DNA from: Rugalucina vietnamica
Taxonomy: Eukaryota > Mollusca > Bivalvia > Lucinida > Lucinidae
Assembly (NCBI GenBank): GCA_964017185.1
Contig: OZ024883.1
Span: forward strand, 992,001 to 1,056,000
Reading direction: 5' to 3'
DNA length: 64,000 nucleotides
How positions within the stretch are numbered: position 1 is the stretch's first letter; each line of letters starts with the position of its first letter. This document shows, piece by piece, positions 45,252 through 55,900 of the stretch. The notes beneath the pieces were generated by a model that was not told the origin of the DNA, ran no database searches, and saw nothing but the letters and a program-made list of their open reading frames with translations. The translations under genes were made by a program, and so were the position numbers.

Positions 45252-45519
45252 ATCAGGAAAACATGTCCGTGTAATGTATACACCCTTGAATCCCACTTTT
45301 ATGTAGCAAAACTGGGGAATGCAGGGGAGACCTTTTTTTCTTTTTTTTTTGCTCCAAATCATAGATTGTGGGTACACGTTAGAACCGCCTCGGCGAGGCA
45401 GTTCTAACGTGTACCCACAATCTATGTTTTGAGCAAAAATAAGAAAATTTTCTACTGAAAATAATCATTTTTACAACTTTAAAAATCTCTGTATATTGCA
45501 TGGGCATGTTTTCGTAATG
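45252..45519. mobile_element. PAL MITE copy G, full palindromic core
   Basis: The core arms around AACCGCCTCGGCGAGGCAG are almost perfectly complementary over more than 30 bases each side (about 45360-45440). Confidence 0.82.
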
Positions 45520-45556
45520 CCATTTACGGGAGCGGAGCTGGGAGAAAGGCCATTCG

Positions 45557-45697
45557 CATAACGAAAACATACCCATGCAATATACAGAGATTTTTAAAGT
45601 TGTAAAAAATGAAAATTTTCAGAAAAGAATTTTTGATATTTTTCTTGTTTTTACTCAAAACATAGATTGTGGGTACTTGTTATAGAACCGCCTCGGC
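45557..45697. mobile_element. PAL MITE copy H, left half only
   Basis: ACGAAAACATACCCATGCAA to AACCGCCTCGGCG, then abruptly LDR sequence. It starts about 35 bases after copy G. Confidence 0.7.
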
Positions 45698-45870
45698 GTT
45701 TTAGTTTTAGTTAAGTTTAGGTAACTGAGTGGCCACCTATTGGGAAAATAGCTGCTCATTCGGCTTACGATATGTTTTCAAGGTGTAAGTACCTGATTGT
45801 TAATTTAGTTTTTTTCCGGGAATCTTTTTTGATTGCGCCTTTTTCCGATTGTTCCCTACTTCTACCTTTT
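45698..45870 (-). mobile_element. LDR repeat copy 9, partial
   Basis: AGTTAAGTTTAGGTAACTGA through CTCATTCGGCTTACGATATG to TTCCCTACTTCTACCTTTTT, with an internal deletion in the CACCTCGG block. Confidence 0.68.
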
Positions 45871-46459
45871 TTATGAGATGACATGAGTGTACGTGTTCAG
45901 TTTTATTGAAATATTGTCATTAATTCTTGAATGACCCTCGTATGTAATCCAGCATAGCTTCTACAGTAAGTTTTAGAGATAAGTTAATGACTATGCCTTA
46001 TAAAATGTCATCAATAACAGAACGCAGATTTTTCATTTACCACACAATTAATAATTCAATTGTTAAATAAAATCCCACGGGTTAGTCTTTGTTTGAGTTT
46101 CAGAATCGGCTTGGAAGTTATTTTCTAGGACCTTTTAGTTTAATGGAAAACGAAGCTTAATGTTTAATGTACATAAAATAAATCTGGTCAATTGAGAATT
46201 TTAAATCTGTAATTGCAAAAAACCAAATGGAATGTATTTCTGTATGAACCAATCATTCGTATGGCCTATTATTCAAGTCGCCTTACATTTCATTTTTCTG
46301 GAACGCCGTTGATAAAGTGAAACATTAGCACAACCAACAGTTGACGCGAGATGTATCAGGCTTTAGCGTGTTGAATGTTTCATTGCTGAAGGAACTGGAA
46401 CCTGCTGATTTTTTAAAATTCAGATACAACAGGAGTGACATTTGATTTTACCTCACACG

Positions 46460-46633
46460 ATGCTATTGAACAGCGACTTTCGTGTTCATCTAATATGCGT
46501 TATCATCTGCATGGCTGAGTTGATAAGTTCCCAGACAACCAATGATATTCTAAATCTAAAGAAACATCTGTTTGACAACTCTTCATACGACAAATCGGTT
46601 AGACCAGTGCTGGAGTTGTCAACTTTGACAGAG
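46460..46633 (+). CDS. Receptor copy 2, exon 1
   Basis: 58 codons, signal peptide and start of the ligand-binding domain; Ala to Asp change after TTN relative to copy 1. Strong GTAAGT donor. Confidence 0.87.
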
Positions 46634-49600
46634 GTAAGTATATATAAAAATGTTTAGCTTTACTTTTTTATATTTATTTAACATTAACTTAAAGGATGTT
46701 CGCTGCCAAAGAAAAAGTATTCAAACTTTTTTTCTAACCTCTCTTTTTTGATTCCAAAAGATAAAATAAGACATATGAAAACAAAATAAATATAGGGTAG
46801 TGTGCATTTTTTCAAGCTACAGGCCTCTGAATGAGACCTCTAAACAAAATGTTTGAAAATTAGAAAAAATAATTTAATTTTCAATTCTTTCACATATACC
46901 TTCCTGGACAAACAATACATCACGAATGCTTTCAAACCTTATTTTGTTTAAGTAACCCTGACTATTTTGGACCTAAAGCATACATAAATTTTCATCTTGA
47001 AGTTTGATGACAAATTTTTTCGGGTCATTTAACAACCCTACCCCTCAACTTGAAAAGTCGGAAAAAGTCCATATTTATAAATGTGTCAAATCCATATTTG
47101 TAGATTCAAACTTTTTCTTGTATTTTCACACAGCATAGAACTTGTTCATACTTTTCGATTAAAAGAATAAAAAAAATATAGGGTAGTGTGCATATAAGAG
47201 AGAACCAACAACTTGAAAATCGCCATTTTAAGCCTTTTTTCGGCTGTTTTATTTCTTACACCCCATTTCATAAAACCATCCAAAATCTTAAAACTAGCAC
47301 ACCAAAGAAAGAAACGCTGATAAAGAAAACCTTGTATACACATACTTATTTGAAGTTGTGTAATATTGAAGCTTTATTTACCCTACCCCCTAAATTTTGC
47401 TAATACTTAAAATTTTCTAAAAAATTGCAGAAAATGGGGTGAAAAAATGAAGTTCCTTAGATTGACAATTTTCATGACTCGTTCAATGCATATCATCAAT
47501 ATGTATTCAAATATAAAATATTAGGAAAATATTTGCAACAGTTTACGAGATATTCAACAAAATAAAAACCGGAAGTTCCGAAATGTCAAATGTTGGCAGC
47601 GACATCCTTAAATAATTAAAAACTTTCAATGTCGTGTGTTTGTTTTTCAACAGTCAATCTTGGCCAACAGCTCATACATATAGTTGATAGATGTTAGTAA
47701 CTTTGTGTTACTGATCGTTCCAAGGCGATACTTCTGTGGTGGTTCTTTTTGTTTTATTTCTTGGTGTTTAAAATGTTTGTGCTGTTGGCGATTTATGTGT
47801 GTTTTCATAGTTTAGTTAAGTTTAGGTAACTGAGTAGCCACCTGTTGGGAAAATAGCTGCTCATTCGGCTTACGACATGTTTTCATCGTTTTTTCCCGCC
47901 TCGGTTTTTGGAGTGGGAATCTTTTTCTGATTGCGCCTTTTCCTGATCTTTGCCTACGTGTACCTTTTTGCTGGTCATTTGTTATTAGGTCATGTTATCT
48001 ATTGTATTATTTGGACAATTGTAAAATTGAATAACTCGCGGGAAATAGCTGCTCACAGCTGTATGACCCATCACTTTTCTCAGTAATATGCTCACTGCTC
48101 TTAAAAGATCTCAGTTTTAGTTGTATTTGCTATTATTGTAGTTGGTGTTGTGCCGTAAAGTCTGTCCGTACATCGCCCATAGGGCAGATTATACTTTGAG
48201 ATCAGCGAGGGTATTCTGAGAAAACCAGATTAGATTCATTTTCTAATCAACGTTTTATATAATACATATTTGGCTCTGTTTGGATAATACTAGTCTTTGT
48301 ATCGACTATCCTGTTGAAAGTTGCAAAATTACAGTACAGCTGCTTTCAGTTATTTTTATACTCCTGCAATATTCAGAAATAAATTGACAATTTTTCTTTT
48401 CTGAAAAGTGTAGGGGTATATTAATATTCTATCTTTGGCTCCATTTTGCAAAATTTTACTGAAGAGGCTTAAGTAGCCGAAACCGCGGTATTGGCCATCT
48501 CTTTCTCATGTATACGCCCCCTGCTCTAATTGGATCTCAGTTTTAGTTTTATTCTCAGTGCTTACGATATTATCTCATTATAATAGTATGTGATTGTCAA
48601 TTTAGTTTCACCCCATTTAGGTTTTTAAATAGGACTTTCGTACTGAGTGCGCCTTTCCTGGTCATTGCTTACTTTTACCTTTTTTTATTTTACAGATCAA
48701 AATGAAACAGACAGTGTCAAGCATTACTAGTTTTGATAGCGACAGTGGTATATTGATGTCAACGGGTCATCTTCTAGTCACATGGAGGGATGAACTGCAC
48801 ACTTGGTTACCACGTAACTTTGGTGGCGTATCAAAGATATCAGTGACCGACAAGCAAATTTGGATGCCTGAACTCCGACAACTTGCGCACACAAATGACC
48901 AATTTGAGATTTCAACTGCTTGGTTATATAGTAACGGAACTGTCTATCTGTTACTAGGTGGTGCATGTGTTGCATTTTGCGATTTAAACAACTACCATTG
49001 GCCCTTAGATCAACAGATCTGTGTATCTACAATCGCCATTATAAACGCTGATTCAAGAGAAACGGAACTGTCCCCTCTGGCTGATCAAGTTGATCTGAGC
49101 GATTTCAAAGACCATGGAAGCTGGGAGCTTGTTCAACCAAAAGCGAAAATCATTTTGGCAGGAGACAAAGACTTGGATATAAAACTGGTAGCCCATCAAC
49201 TGTCGCTGACTTTGAAAAGACGATCAGACGTTATTATGTTACATAGTGCAGTACCAATTTTTCTGACATCTTTGTTAAACACCATGGTTTATTTTGTTCC
49301 CGTTAGAAGCGGAGAAAGAATATCCTTTGCTGTTACAATTTTACTGACTTTTGTATTCTTTACAGCTGCCGTTGAAGACGAACTGCCCAAAACAGCTTTA
49401 ACTACACCTTTTATTTCAATTGTTATGGCCATCATGAACTGCATGTGTACATTCAATGTGTTGGTATCAGTTGTGTTTAGTCGCCTGTCCAGCGAGTGTA
49501 TAGCTCCAGTGCCAAGTAGACTAAGAAAATTTATAAAGAGAGTATACACAATGAAGATAAACCACATGTTAGGTGTTGGACGTGTTAAACCACACAACAA

Positions 49601-49862
49601 CCGCTCCGATTTAGCTAAACGTCCTATTAGCCACCCATCTGATAAATCTGAAGGTCCTGACATTAAAGAAGTCGACAATGAGGATGATATTAATAATGAC
49701 AAAGATGCAATCAACGCCAATAAAACAAAGGTGTATGATTTTGAAATTACTTGGGCTACAGTGGTAGATATATTTGATTTGATCATATTCGTAGTTTTGT
49801 TGTGCGTGGTACTCTTAGTGGGCATCACAGTTGTTATTTTGCTGCATGGTATCGGCGCTTAA
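46460..49862 (+). CDS. Cys-loop ligand-gated ion channel subunit, copy 2
   Basis: Exons 46460-46633 and 48696-49862 (phase 0, same splice signals as copy 1) give 446 residues. The first of the two start codons of copy 1 is ACG here, so translation begins at the second. I count about 28 amino-acid differences in the 388 residues of exon 2, and one in exon 1. TM2 is identical and the ligand-binding domain nearly so; about 15 of the changes fall in roughly 55 residues of the TM3-TM4 cytoplasmic loop (GVGRVKPHNN versus GVARVKPENN and beyond). Both copies are free of frame damage, so both are probably functional subunits, perhaps with different trafficking or regulation. The ligand is unknown, for the reasons given for copy 1. 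Confidence 0.9.
46694..47607. mobile_element. TTAA-type inverted-repeat element in receptor 2 intron
   Basis: Counterpart of 29151-30095. The right inverted end has lost one base (GCGACATCC for GCGAACATCC), and an internal stretch of about 50 bases is missing near 47348. Confidence 0.72.
47693..47965 (-). mobile_element. LDR repeat copy 10, partial
   Basis: Counterpart of 30175-30490; lacks the GTATAAGTACCTGATTG block. Confidence 0.68.
48056..48560 (+). repeat. T360 repeat copy in receptor 2 intron
   Basis: Counterpart of 30568-31070, same internal insertion. Confidence 0.72.
48696..49862 (+). CDS. Receptor copy 2, exon 2
   Basis: 388 codons plus stop; Cys-loop CDLNNYHWPLDQQIC and four membrane spans intact. 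Confidence 0.92.
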   Translation: MKMKQTVSSITSFDSDSGILMSTGHLLVTWRDELHTWLPRNFGGVSKISVTDKQIWMPELRQLAHTNDQFEISTAWLYSNGTVYLLLGGACVAFCDLNNYHWPLDQQICVSTIAIINADSRETELSPLADQVDLSDFKDHGSWELVQPKAKIILAGDKDLDIKLVAHQLSLTLKRRSDVIMLHSAVPIFLTSLLNTMVYFVPVRSGERISFAVTILLTFVFFTAAVEDELPKTALTTPFISIVMAIMNCMCTFNVLVSVVFSRLSSECIAPVPSRLRKFIKRVYTMKINHMLGVGRVKPHNNRSDLAKRPISHPSDKSEGPDIKEVDNEDDINNDKDAINANKTKVYDFEITWATVVDIFDLIIFVVLLCVVLLVGITVVILLHGIGA

Positions 49863-49954
49863 CGATAAAGGCTGATAGAAGGTTGTTTGGCTACGTCAGG
49901 ACAACCCCCGGATCAAACTCGACTTTGTCTCGTCCGATACGGCCTTTCCTGACG

Positions 49955-50620
49955 CAGCTACACGACGTAATAATGTGTATTCATCATGCTGAACGGAACA
50001 ACACCAAATCTTCTCGACTCCACTGAATATCGTAATGTTTCTCGATTACATTTTAGTGGGGAGATGATTACATTCGCTATAACAATTCTATTGACGTGTG
50101 TATTCTTCACAGCTGCTATTGGGGTGACCTGCCGAAGACTGCTCTAACAACATCAGTACTACGTATTGGCTGTCATGAATTGTTTATGTACTTTCAGTAT
50201 GTTGGTTTCTGGTATATTAAGTCCCATATCAAGTGAGTGCATAGCTCCAAAGCCAAGTAAATGAAGGGAGTTTGAAACGAGAGTGCATACACTGAAGATA
50301 AACCACACGTTACTGAGTGACGTTAGGAGTTGCAAGGGTAAAGCCTGACAACAATTAAATTAACCGCCTAGATTTAGCCGTTAACACTCTAGTCGATAAA
50401 TCTCAACATATTGAAGTTAAAGATACCAACACTGATGAAATCATGAACAATGACAAATATAACTGTTGGGAATAACACAAAGCTGTATGATTTTGAAATA
50501 ACGTGGGCCACATCAGCAGACATATTTGATATGATCATATTCTTTGTTTTGTTGTGTGTGGTTCTTTTGTTAGGAATCGCTGCAGTCATTGTGATTCATT
50601 TTATCGGCGCTTACCATTGA
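49955..50620 (+). pseudogene. Decayed third Cys-loop receptor after copy 2
   Basis: Frames in order match TM1 (DVIM), TM2 (SGEMITFAITILLTCVFFTAAI), TM3 (AVMNCLCTFSMLVSG), the loop start (SSECIAPKPSK, then TGA where the intact copies have a leucine) and TM4 (KLYDFEITWATSADIFDMII, then VLLCVVLLLGIAAVIVIHFIGA). The ligand-binding half is gone and there are several frameshifts. It is more diverged from copies 1 and 2 than they are from each other, so it derives from an older duplicate. Confidence 0.85.
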
Positions 50621-51270
50621 TGACAATGAACAAGGCATCGTATTCATCAGTTCTTACCAGTGATGACAGTGAACAATGCATCATATTCATTAGTTTATTA
50701 TATAATTAATCACAATGAATCTTGTTATCTGGAAGATGGGACGACAAAATAAAATGGAATCTATGGTGGCTTGTTAGTGCCATTTCGTCTTTTCGTTATT
50801 TCGCGTGGCGTTCTTTCGCTGTGAAAAAAACAAAAAGACGAACTGGTACAAACAAGCCACTGTAGGAATCTGTGCCACTTTTGAGACATTAACCACAGGC
50901 ACTTCTGTGTTTCGTCATGCAGATCTGTATGCGGCATATTTATTTGCAGCTAGTTGATGCCTGACGGCAAGTATACATTCATTGGGCAATCTTAAATGTC
51001 GTTTATCTTTTTGTCTGAAAAATCTTGTTGTTTTCTGGCCTTCGTCTGAGAAAATTTGCACCAATAGAATAATTACTGCTAGTGTTAAAGGTCTGTATAG
51101 GTGAAATATATTTAGTGTTGCTTAAGGCTGTACGTATAATTATCATGTCTCACCGCCTGATGTCTGGGATTGAATAATAAACTTTATTGTTCAATATCTG
51201 AGCCTTCCATCCATACGTTTCAGTAATTATCTCAAATTATTCCTTTCTATGAAGAAATTAACCATTTTAG
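50621..51270. other. Intergenic sequence
   Basis: No gene. Short direct repeats of GATGACAATGAACAAGGCATC type just after the pseudogene (50618-50690). Otherwise nothing recognised. Confidence 0.45.
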
Positions 51271-51276
51271 CTGCCT

Positions 51277-51801
51277 CACAATTAATCGTGACGGTTAATG
51301 TGAAATAATGTGATCTGTTTACTATTTCTTTAATGTTTTTGTAATTAATTCCGATGGTCTCTGGAGACGAAAGTAAAATATACGAAACAAGTATACGTCT
51401 TACGGGACTAAACCCTCATATTTGAGCCGCATCGTGAGAAAACCGGATTATTGCCTAGGCGAAAACAAAGGCGCAGATCAGCTTCGCGGTAACCGCAAAG
51501 CTGATCAGCGCCTTTGTTTTCGCCACTCGGATAGTACAATTCCTCTTCTACTTAAATCCGAAATTTCAAGCTTCTAGCTCTTTTCTGAGCTTGTACAGGC
51601 CGGTTTGTGTCGGACCTGGTCGGAAACCCCGAAGACCGGTTTTCTCGCGTCGAGGCTCAATTAATCGTGACGGTTAATGTGAAATAATGTGATTTGTTTA
51701 CCATTTCTTTAATGTTTTTGTAGTTGATTCCGATGGTCTCAGGAGACGAAAGTAAAATATACGAAACAAGTACACGTCTTACGGGACTAAACCCTCATAT
51801 T
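51277..51801 (+). repeat. Direct duplication of ~147 bp flanking a hairpin
   Basis: CACAATTAATCGTGACGGTT through ACGTCTTACGGGACTAAACC occurs at about 51277-51423 and again at 51656-51801. Between them lies a perfect-looking hairpin (51458-51524) and the GGCCGGTTTGTG block that also occurs near 43090. Confidence 0.8.
51458..51524. repeat. 67-bp palindrome
   Basis: Arms GGCGAAAACAAAGGCGC, then GATCAGCTT, then CGCGGT are mirrored as ACCGC, AAGCTGATC and GCGCCTTTGTTTTCGCC. Nearly perfect, with one unpaired base. Confidence 0.85.
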
Positions 51802-51828
51802 TAGTATCTCGCTTATTTAATGATCAAT

Positions 51829-52108
51829 ACATTACGAAAACATGCCCATGCAATATAATGAGATTTTTAAAGTTGTAAAAAATGAAATTTTCCGCTGAAA
51901 AATTTTGATATTTTTCTTATTTTTGCTCAAAACATAGATTGTGGGTACACGTTAGAACCGCCTCGCCGAGGCGGTTCTAACGAGTACCCACAATCTATGT
52001 TTTGGAGCAAAAATAAGAAAAATAGGTATACCCCTGCAAACTCCAGTTTTACTATATAAAAGTGGGGTGTAAGGGGGTATTCATTGCACGGACATGTTTT
52101 CCTGATGT
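51829..52108. mobile_element. PAL MITE copy I, best-preserved
   Basis: Inverted ends ACATTACGAAAACATGCCCA and GGACATGTTTTCCTGATGT. The core palindrome (51911-52022) has arms of about 54 bases on a centre at 51966. A TA lies on each side, a possible target duplication. Confidence 0.85.
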
Positions 52109-52392
52109 ATTTCATATGTTGCAGTAGGCTATCTATTTATCTATCCTCTGATACTGAGTCGCTCAGATTCTGATCGACTTAGGTGTAGGGTGGGTGGCTA
52201 AATTTAGAACTTTGGGCCATCAAAACAATTTACAAGATATAGATAAGAGGCATACTAAAACGTACGTATATATCTGGGCCTATGATTTAAATGAGAGCCT
52301 TACATTTCTCAATTCTCTTGGATGAGACCGCCATAGACATTTCAGTGACATTTCATTTTGTTTCATAGACATTTCATTATAGGAATGCAAAA
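52109..52392. other. Intergenic sequence
   Basis: Nothing recognised, apart from a short GACATTTCATT repeat near 52338-52378. Confidence 0.4.
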
Positions 52393-52923
52393 AAAGTACA
52401 ATTAGGCAATGATCAGGAAATGGCGCAATCAGAAAGAAATTCCCACTCCACAAACCGAGGGGTGGGAAAAAACTAAAATGAAACTTAGGTACTTATACAA
52501 AGAAAGCATATCGTAAGCCGAGTGAGCAGCTATTTCCCAATAGGCGGCTTCTCAGTTACCTGAACTTAACTAAAATATGAAAACGTACATAAGGCTCAAA
52601 CAGCACAAAAATTCGACTCCAAAACACAAAACAAATAGAACCACAACAGTTCTATCGCCTTAAAACCATCTGTAATATATAACAACTGTACCAGTTCTAT
52701 CGCCTTAAAACCATCAGTAATATATAACTACTGGGGGGCTTAAACCGGTTTTACAAGGCCATAACCTCACCCTCATCTTCTGTAGTGGTTCACAACGTTG
52801 TGAATCTCTATCTAGTCTATGAATCATCAAGGACAAACGAATAAATCATGATAACCACCCCGATGAATCAAAAACGAGGACTCAACAGATTCAGTAAGCT
52901 GCCCGACGATGGAGATCCCTGGG
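52393..52923 (+). mobile_element. LDR repeat copy 11
   Basis: From AAAAAGTACAATTAGGCAAT to CGATGGAGATCCCTGGG, where it is cut by the RTE-like element. A GTTCTATCGCCTTAAAACCA stretch is duplicated inside (52640-52720). Confidence 0.75.
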
Positions 52924-55900
52924 AGCCGGGGATTTCATCATTTGATTGACCTGTGAAGGCTGACTGAAACTACCTATTGATAGTTCGTCTCTCACTAATG
53001 AGAAAGACCATCATTATTTCTTGAATAGTGCTGATGTGTGTTGGTGAGTTCTTTGATGGCTGACTAGGCCAATTCTGGCTCTAAACTGTCGGTTGCAAGT
53101 AGAGCAAGTCAATGTCATAGAGTCTGCTGGTGGCACATTTGTTTTGGCTTTGCGCTCTCTTCGCTTTCTTTCAGCTTCACAGATTCTTTTCTTTTCATAG
53201 AGAGCTGCTCCTTTGTTGATGAGAACTCGCCACTTTGATCGCTCCTGTGCAGTCTGTTCCCAGGACCCCATTGGTATTTTGAAATCCTTCAGAGAGGCTT
53301 TGAGGGTGTCTTTGTAGCGTTTCTTCTGGCCACCTTGAGAGCGCTTTCCCTCCTGTAGTTCTCCATAGAAAACTTTCTTTGGAAGTCGCGCATCAGGCAT
53401 TCTTATAACATGGCCAGTCCATCTTAGCTGTGCTAGCTTTAAGACTGTATGCATGCTTTGCATCCCTGCTTTCCTCAGGACCTCTGTGTCTGGAATCTTG
53501 TCCTGCCACTTGATTTTTAACAACTTTCTCAAACAGCTTAAGTGGAAATGGTTAAGTCTCTTTGCATGGCGTTGGTATACTGTCCAGGTCTCACATGCAT
53601 ACAAGAGGGTTGGCAGTACCACAGCCTTGTAGACTTTCAGCTTGGTGTCAAGCTTGATTCCATTTCGCTCCCAGACATTTGCACGGAGTCTTCCGAATGC
53701 CACACTAGCTTTTGCAATTCTGGCAGTGGTCTCATCATCAATATGCACTGCTCTGGAGAGAGTGCTTCCCAGGTAGGTGAACTTGTCAACAACTTTCAGT
53801 TTTTGCCCATTCACAGTGATGGTTGGTTCATTATATGGTTTTCCGGGGGCTGGTTGGTGTACAACCTCTGTCTTTTTTGTGCTGATTGTGAGATCATAGT
53901 TATCACATGACTGTGAGACTTGATCCATGGCTCTTTGCATTTTTGCCTCTGTGTTGGCATTCTTATCCATATCATCTGCATAGAGGAGCTCATCTAGCAC
54001 ATCAGTCTGGACCTTAGTTTTGGCTTGCAACCTTCTGAGGTTGAATATGTTGCCATCAAAACGGTACCTGATTGGAAAACCAGTGTCACTGTCCTGAAAA
54101 GCATCCATAAGCATGGCAGAAAACATCATGCTGAACAGTGCTGGTGCCAGAACACAGCCTTGTTTGACCCCATTTGTTACTTCAAATGGTTCAGAGAACT
54201 CTCCATCATTCTGCACACGTGCCTGCATGCCATCATGAAACTGCCGCACCATAGCTATGAATCTGGGTGGACAGCCAAACTTGGCCATGATTTTCCAGAG
54301 TCCATCACGACTAACAGTGTCAAAAGCTTTGGTGAGGTCAACAAACGTCATGTATAGATCTACATTCTGTTCTTGGCATTTCTCCTGAAGCTGTCTTGCT
54401 GTGAAGATCATGTCTATTGTCCCTCTGTCTTTTCTGAATCCACATTGACTTTCTGGGATAAGTCCCGTCTGATCAAGATGAGCATTCAGACGATTCAACA
54501 GAATTTTTGCAAGTATCTTCCCAGCAATTGATAGGAGGGAGATGCCTCTGTGATTGTCACAGACTTGAGGATTTCCTTTCCGCTTGTATAGGTGGATTAT
54601 GGATGCATCCTTAAATTCTTGTGGGATAGCCTCCTTCCTCCACATACAGTGAAACAACTCTGTCAGTTTCTCTGCCATGGGTAGCCCCCCAGCCTTGTAA
54701 ACTTCGGCAGGAATTGCATCTGCACCTGGGGCTTTGCCAGATGATAGTTGTTGAACTGCTTTTCTTGTTTCCGTAACTGTAGGAAATTCATCTAACAGAA
54801 CATTGCACTCTATCTGTGGAAGTCTGTCGATTGCATCCTGATTGATGCTTGATGGTCGATTAAGCACACTACTGAAGTGTTCCGCCCACCTTTCCAAGAT
54901 AGCCTCTTTATCTGTGAGAAGAGTGTTTCCATCTGCACTGAGCAATGTGGTGGCTCCAGAACTCTTTGGACCATAAATGGTTTTCAGTGCATCATGAAAT
55001 TTCTTCATGTCCTTTCTATCCGCAAAAGACTGAATTTCTTCTGTTTTCTTCCTCAGCCAGGAATCTTGCATGTCCCTAAGCTTGGTCTGGACTGTCTTAC
55101 AAATGTTGCTGTAGGCTGCTTTCTTGGATACTGAGCTAGTATCATCTTGATGTGCCTTGAGCAAACGGTGCTTTTCTTCAAGAAGCCTCTGAATTTCATC
55201 ATCATTCTCATCAAACCAGTCTTGATGTTTGCGAGATGGATGGCCTAAGGTGCTTGCAGCTGAAGAAAGAACTGTTTTATGGAAAACTGTCCAGTTTTCT
55301 TCGGGGTCCTCTGAACTGAGATTCATTGCATCAAGTTGGTTGCAAATGTCTGTTAAGAAATTTTGTCTCATGCTGTCTTTATTCAGCTTTGAGACATCCA
55401 GTCTCTTAGGAGCTTTCTTGCCTTGAGGTCGCCTCGCAGGCTGTATTCCTAGGTTGAGTTTGCTGAAAACCAGTCTATGATCTGTCCAGCAGTCTGCACC
55501 ACACATAGTCTTTGTCACTTTAACATCCTGCCTGTCTGTTCTCCGCACTATGACATAGTCTATGAGATGCCAGTGTTTGGAACGGGGATGCATCCAGGAT
55601 GTTTTGTTCCTATTAGGTAGACGGAAGACTGTGTTGGTGATTAGAAGATCATGTTCAGCACACTTCCTGAGAAGCAAGAGACCATTGCTGTTACACTTTC
55701 CAACCCCTTCTGGACCTATAACTCCTTCCCAGGTCTGGTGGTCTGTACCCACTCTGGCATTAAAGTCGCCAAGAAGGATAAGCTTGTCTGTGCGGGGTGT
55801 TGCAGAAATAACATTGTCTAGGTCATCATAGAACTTGTCCTTGACCTCATCTGGATTGGTCATTGTGGGTGCATAAGCACTGACAATAGTTGCATGTTTA

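Larger units (their letters stand above)
43923..50620 (+). repeat. Segmental duplication, unit 2
   Basis: Colinear with 26405-33520. Exon 2 of the receptor is offset by exactly 17488 bases from unit 1. The upstream parts differ by insertions of LDR and PAL elements. Confidence 0.85.

Noticed and set aside
49289-49828. 179-codon minus-strand frame
   Set aside because: Antisense to receptor exon 2; the same stretch is conserved as receptor protein.
51927-52115. Short frames repeated at 17199, 27131, 45138 and 51927
   Set aside because: They recur because PAL copies recur; translation of a palindrome, not a gene family.
54025-55831. Plus-strand frames of 85-110 codons within 53014-56205
   Set aside because: Antisense shadows of the 1063-codon retrotransposon frame.
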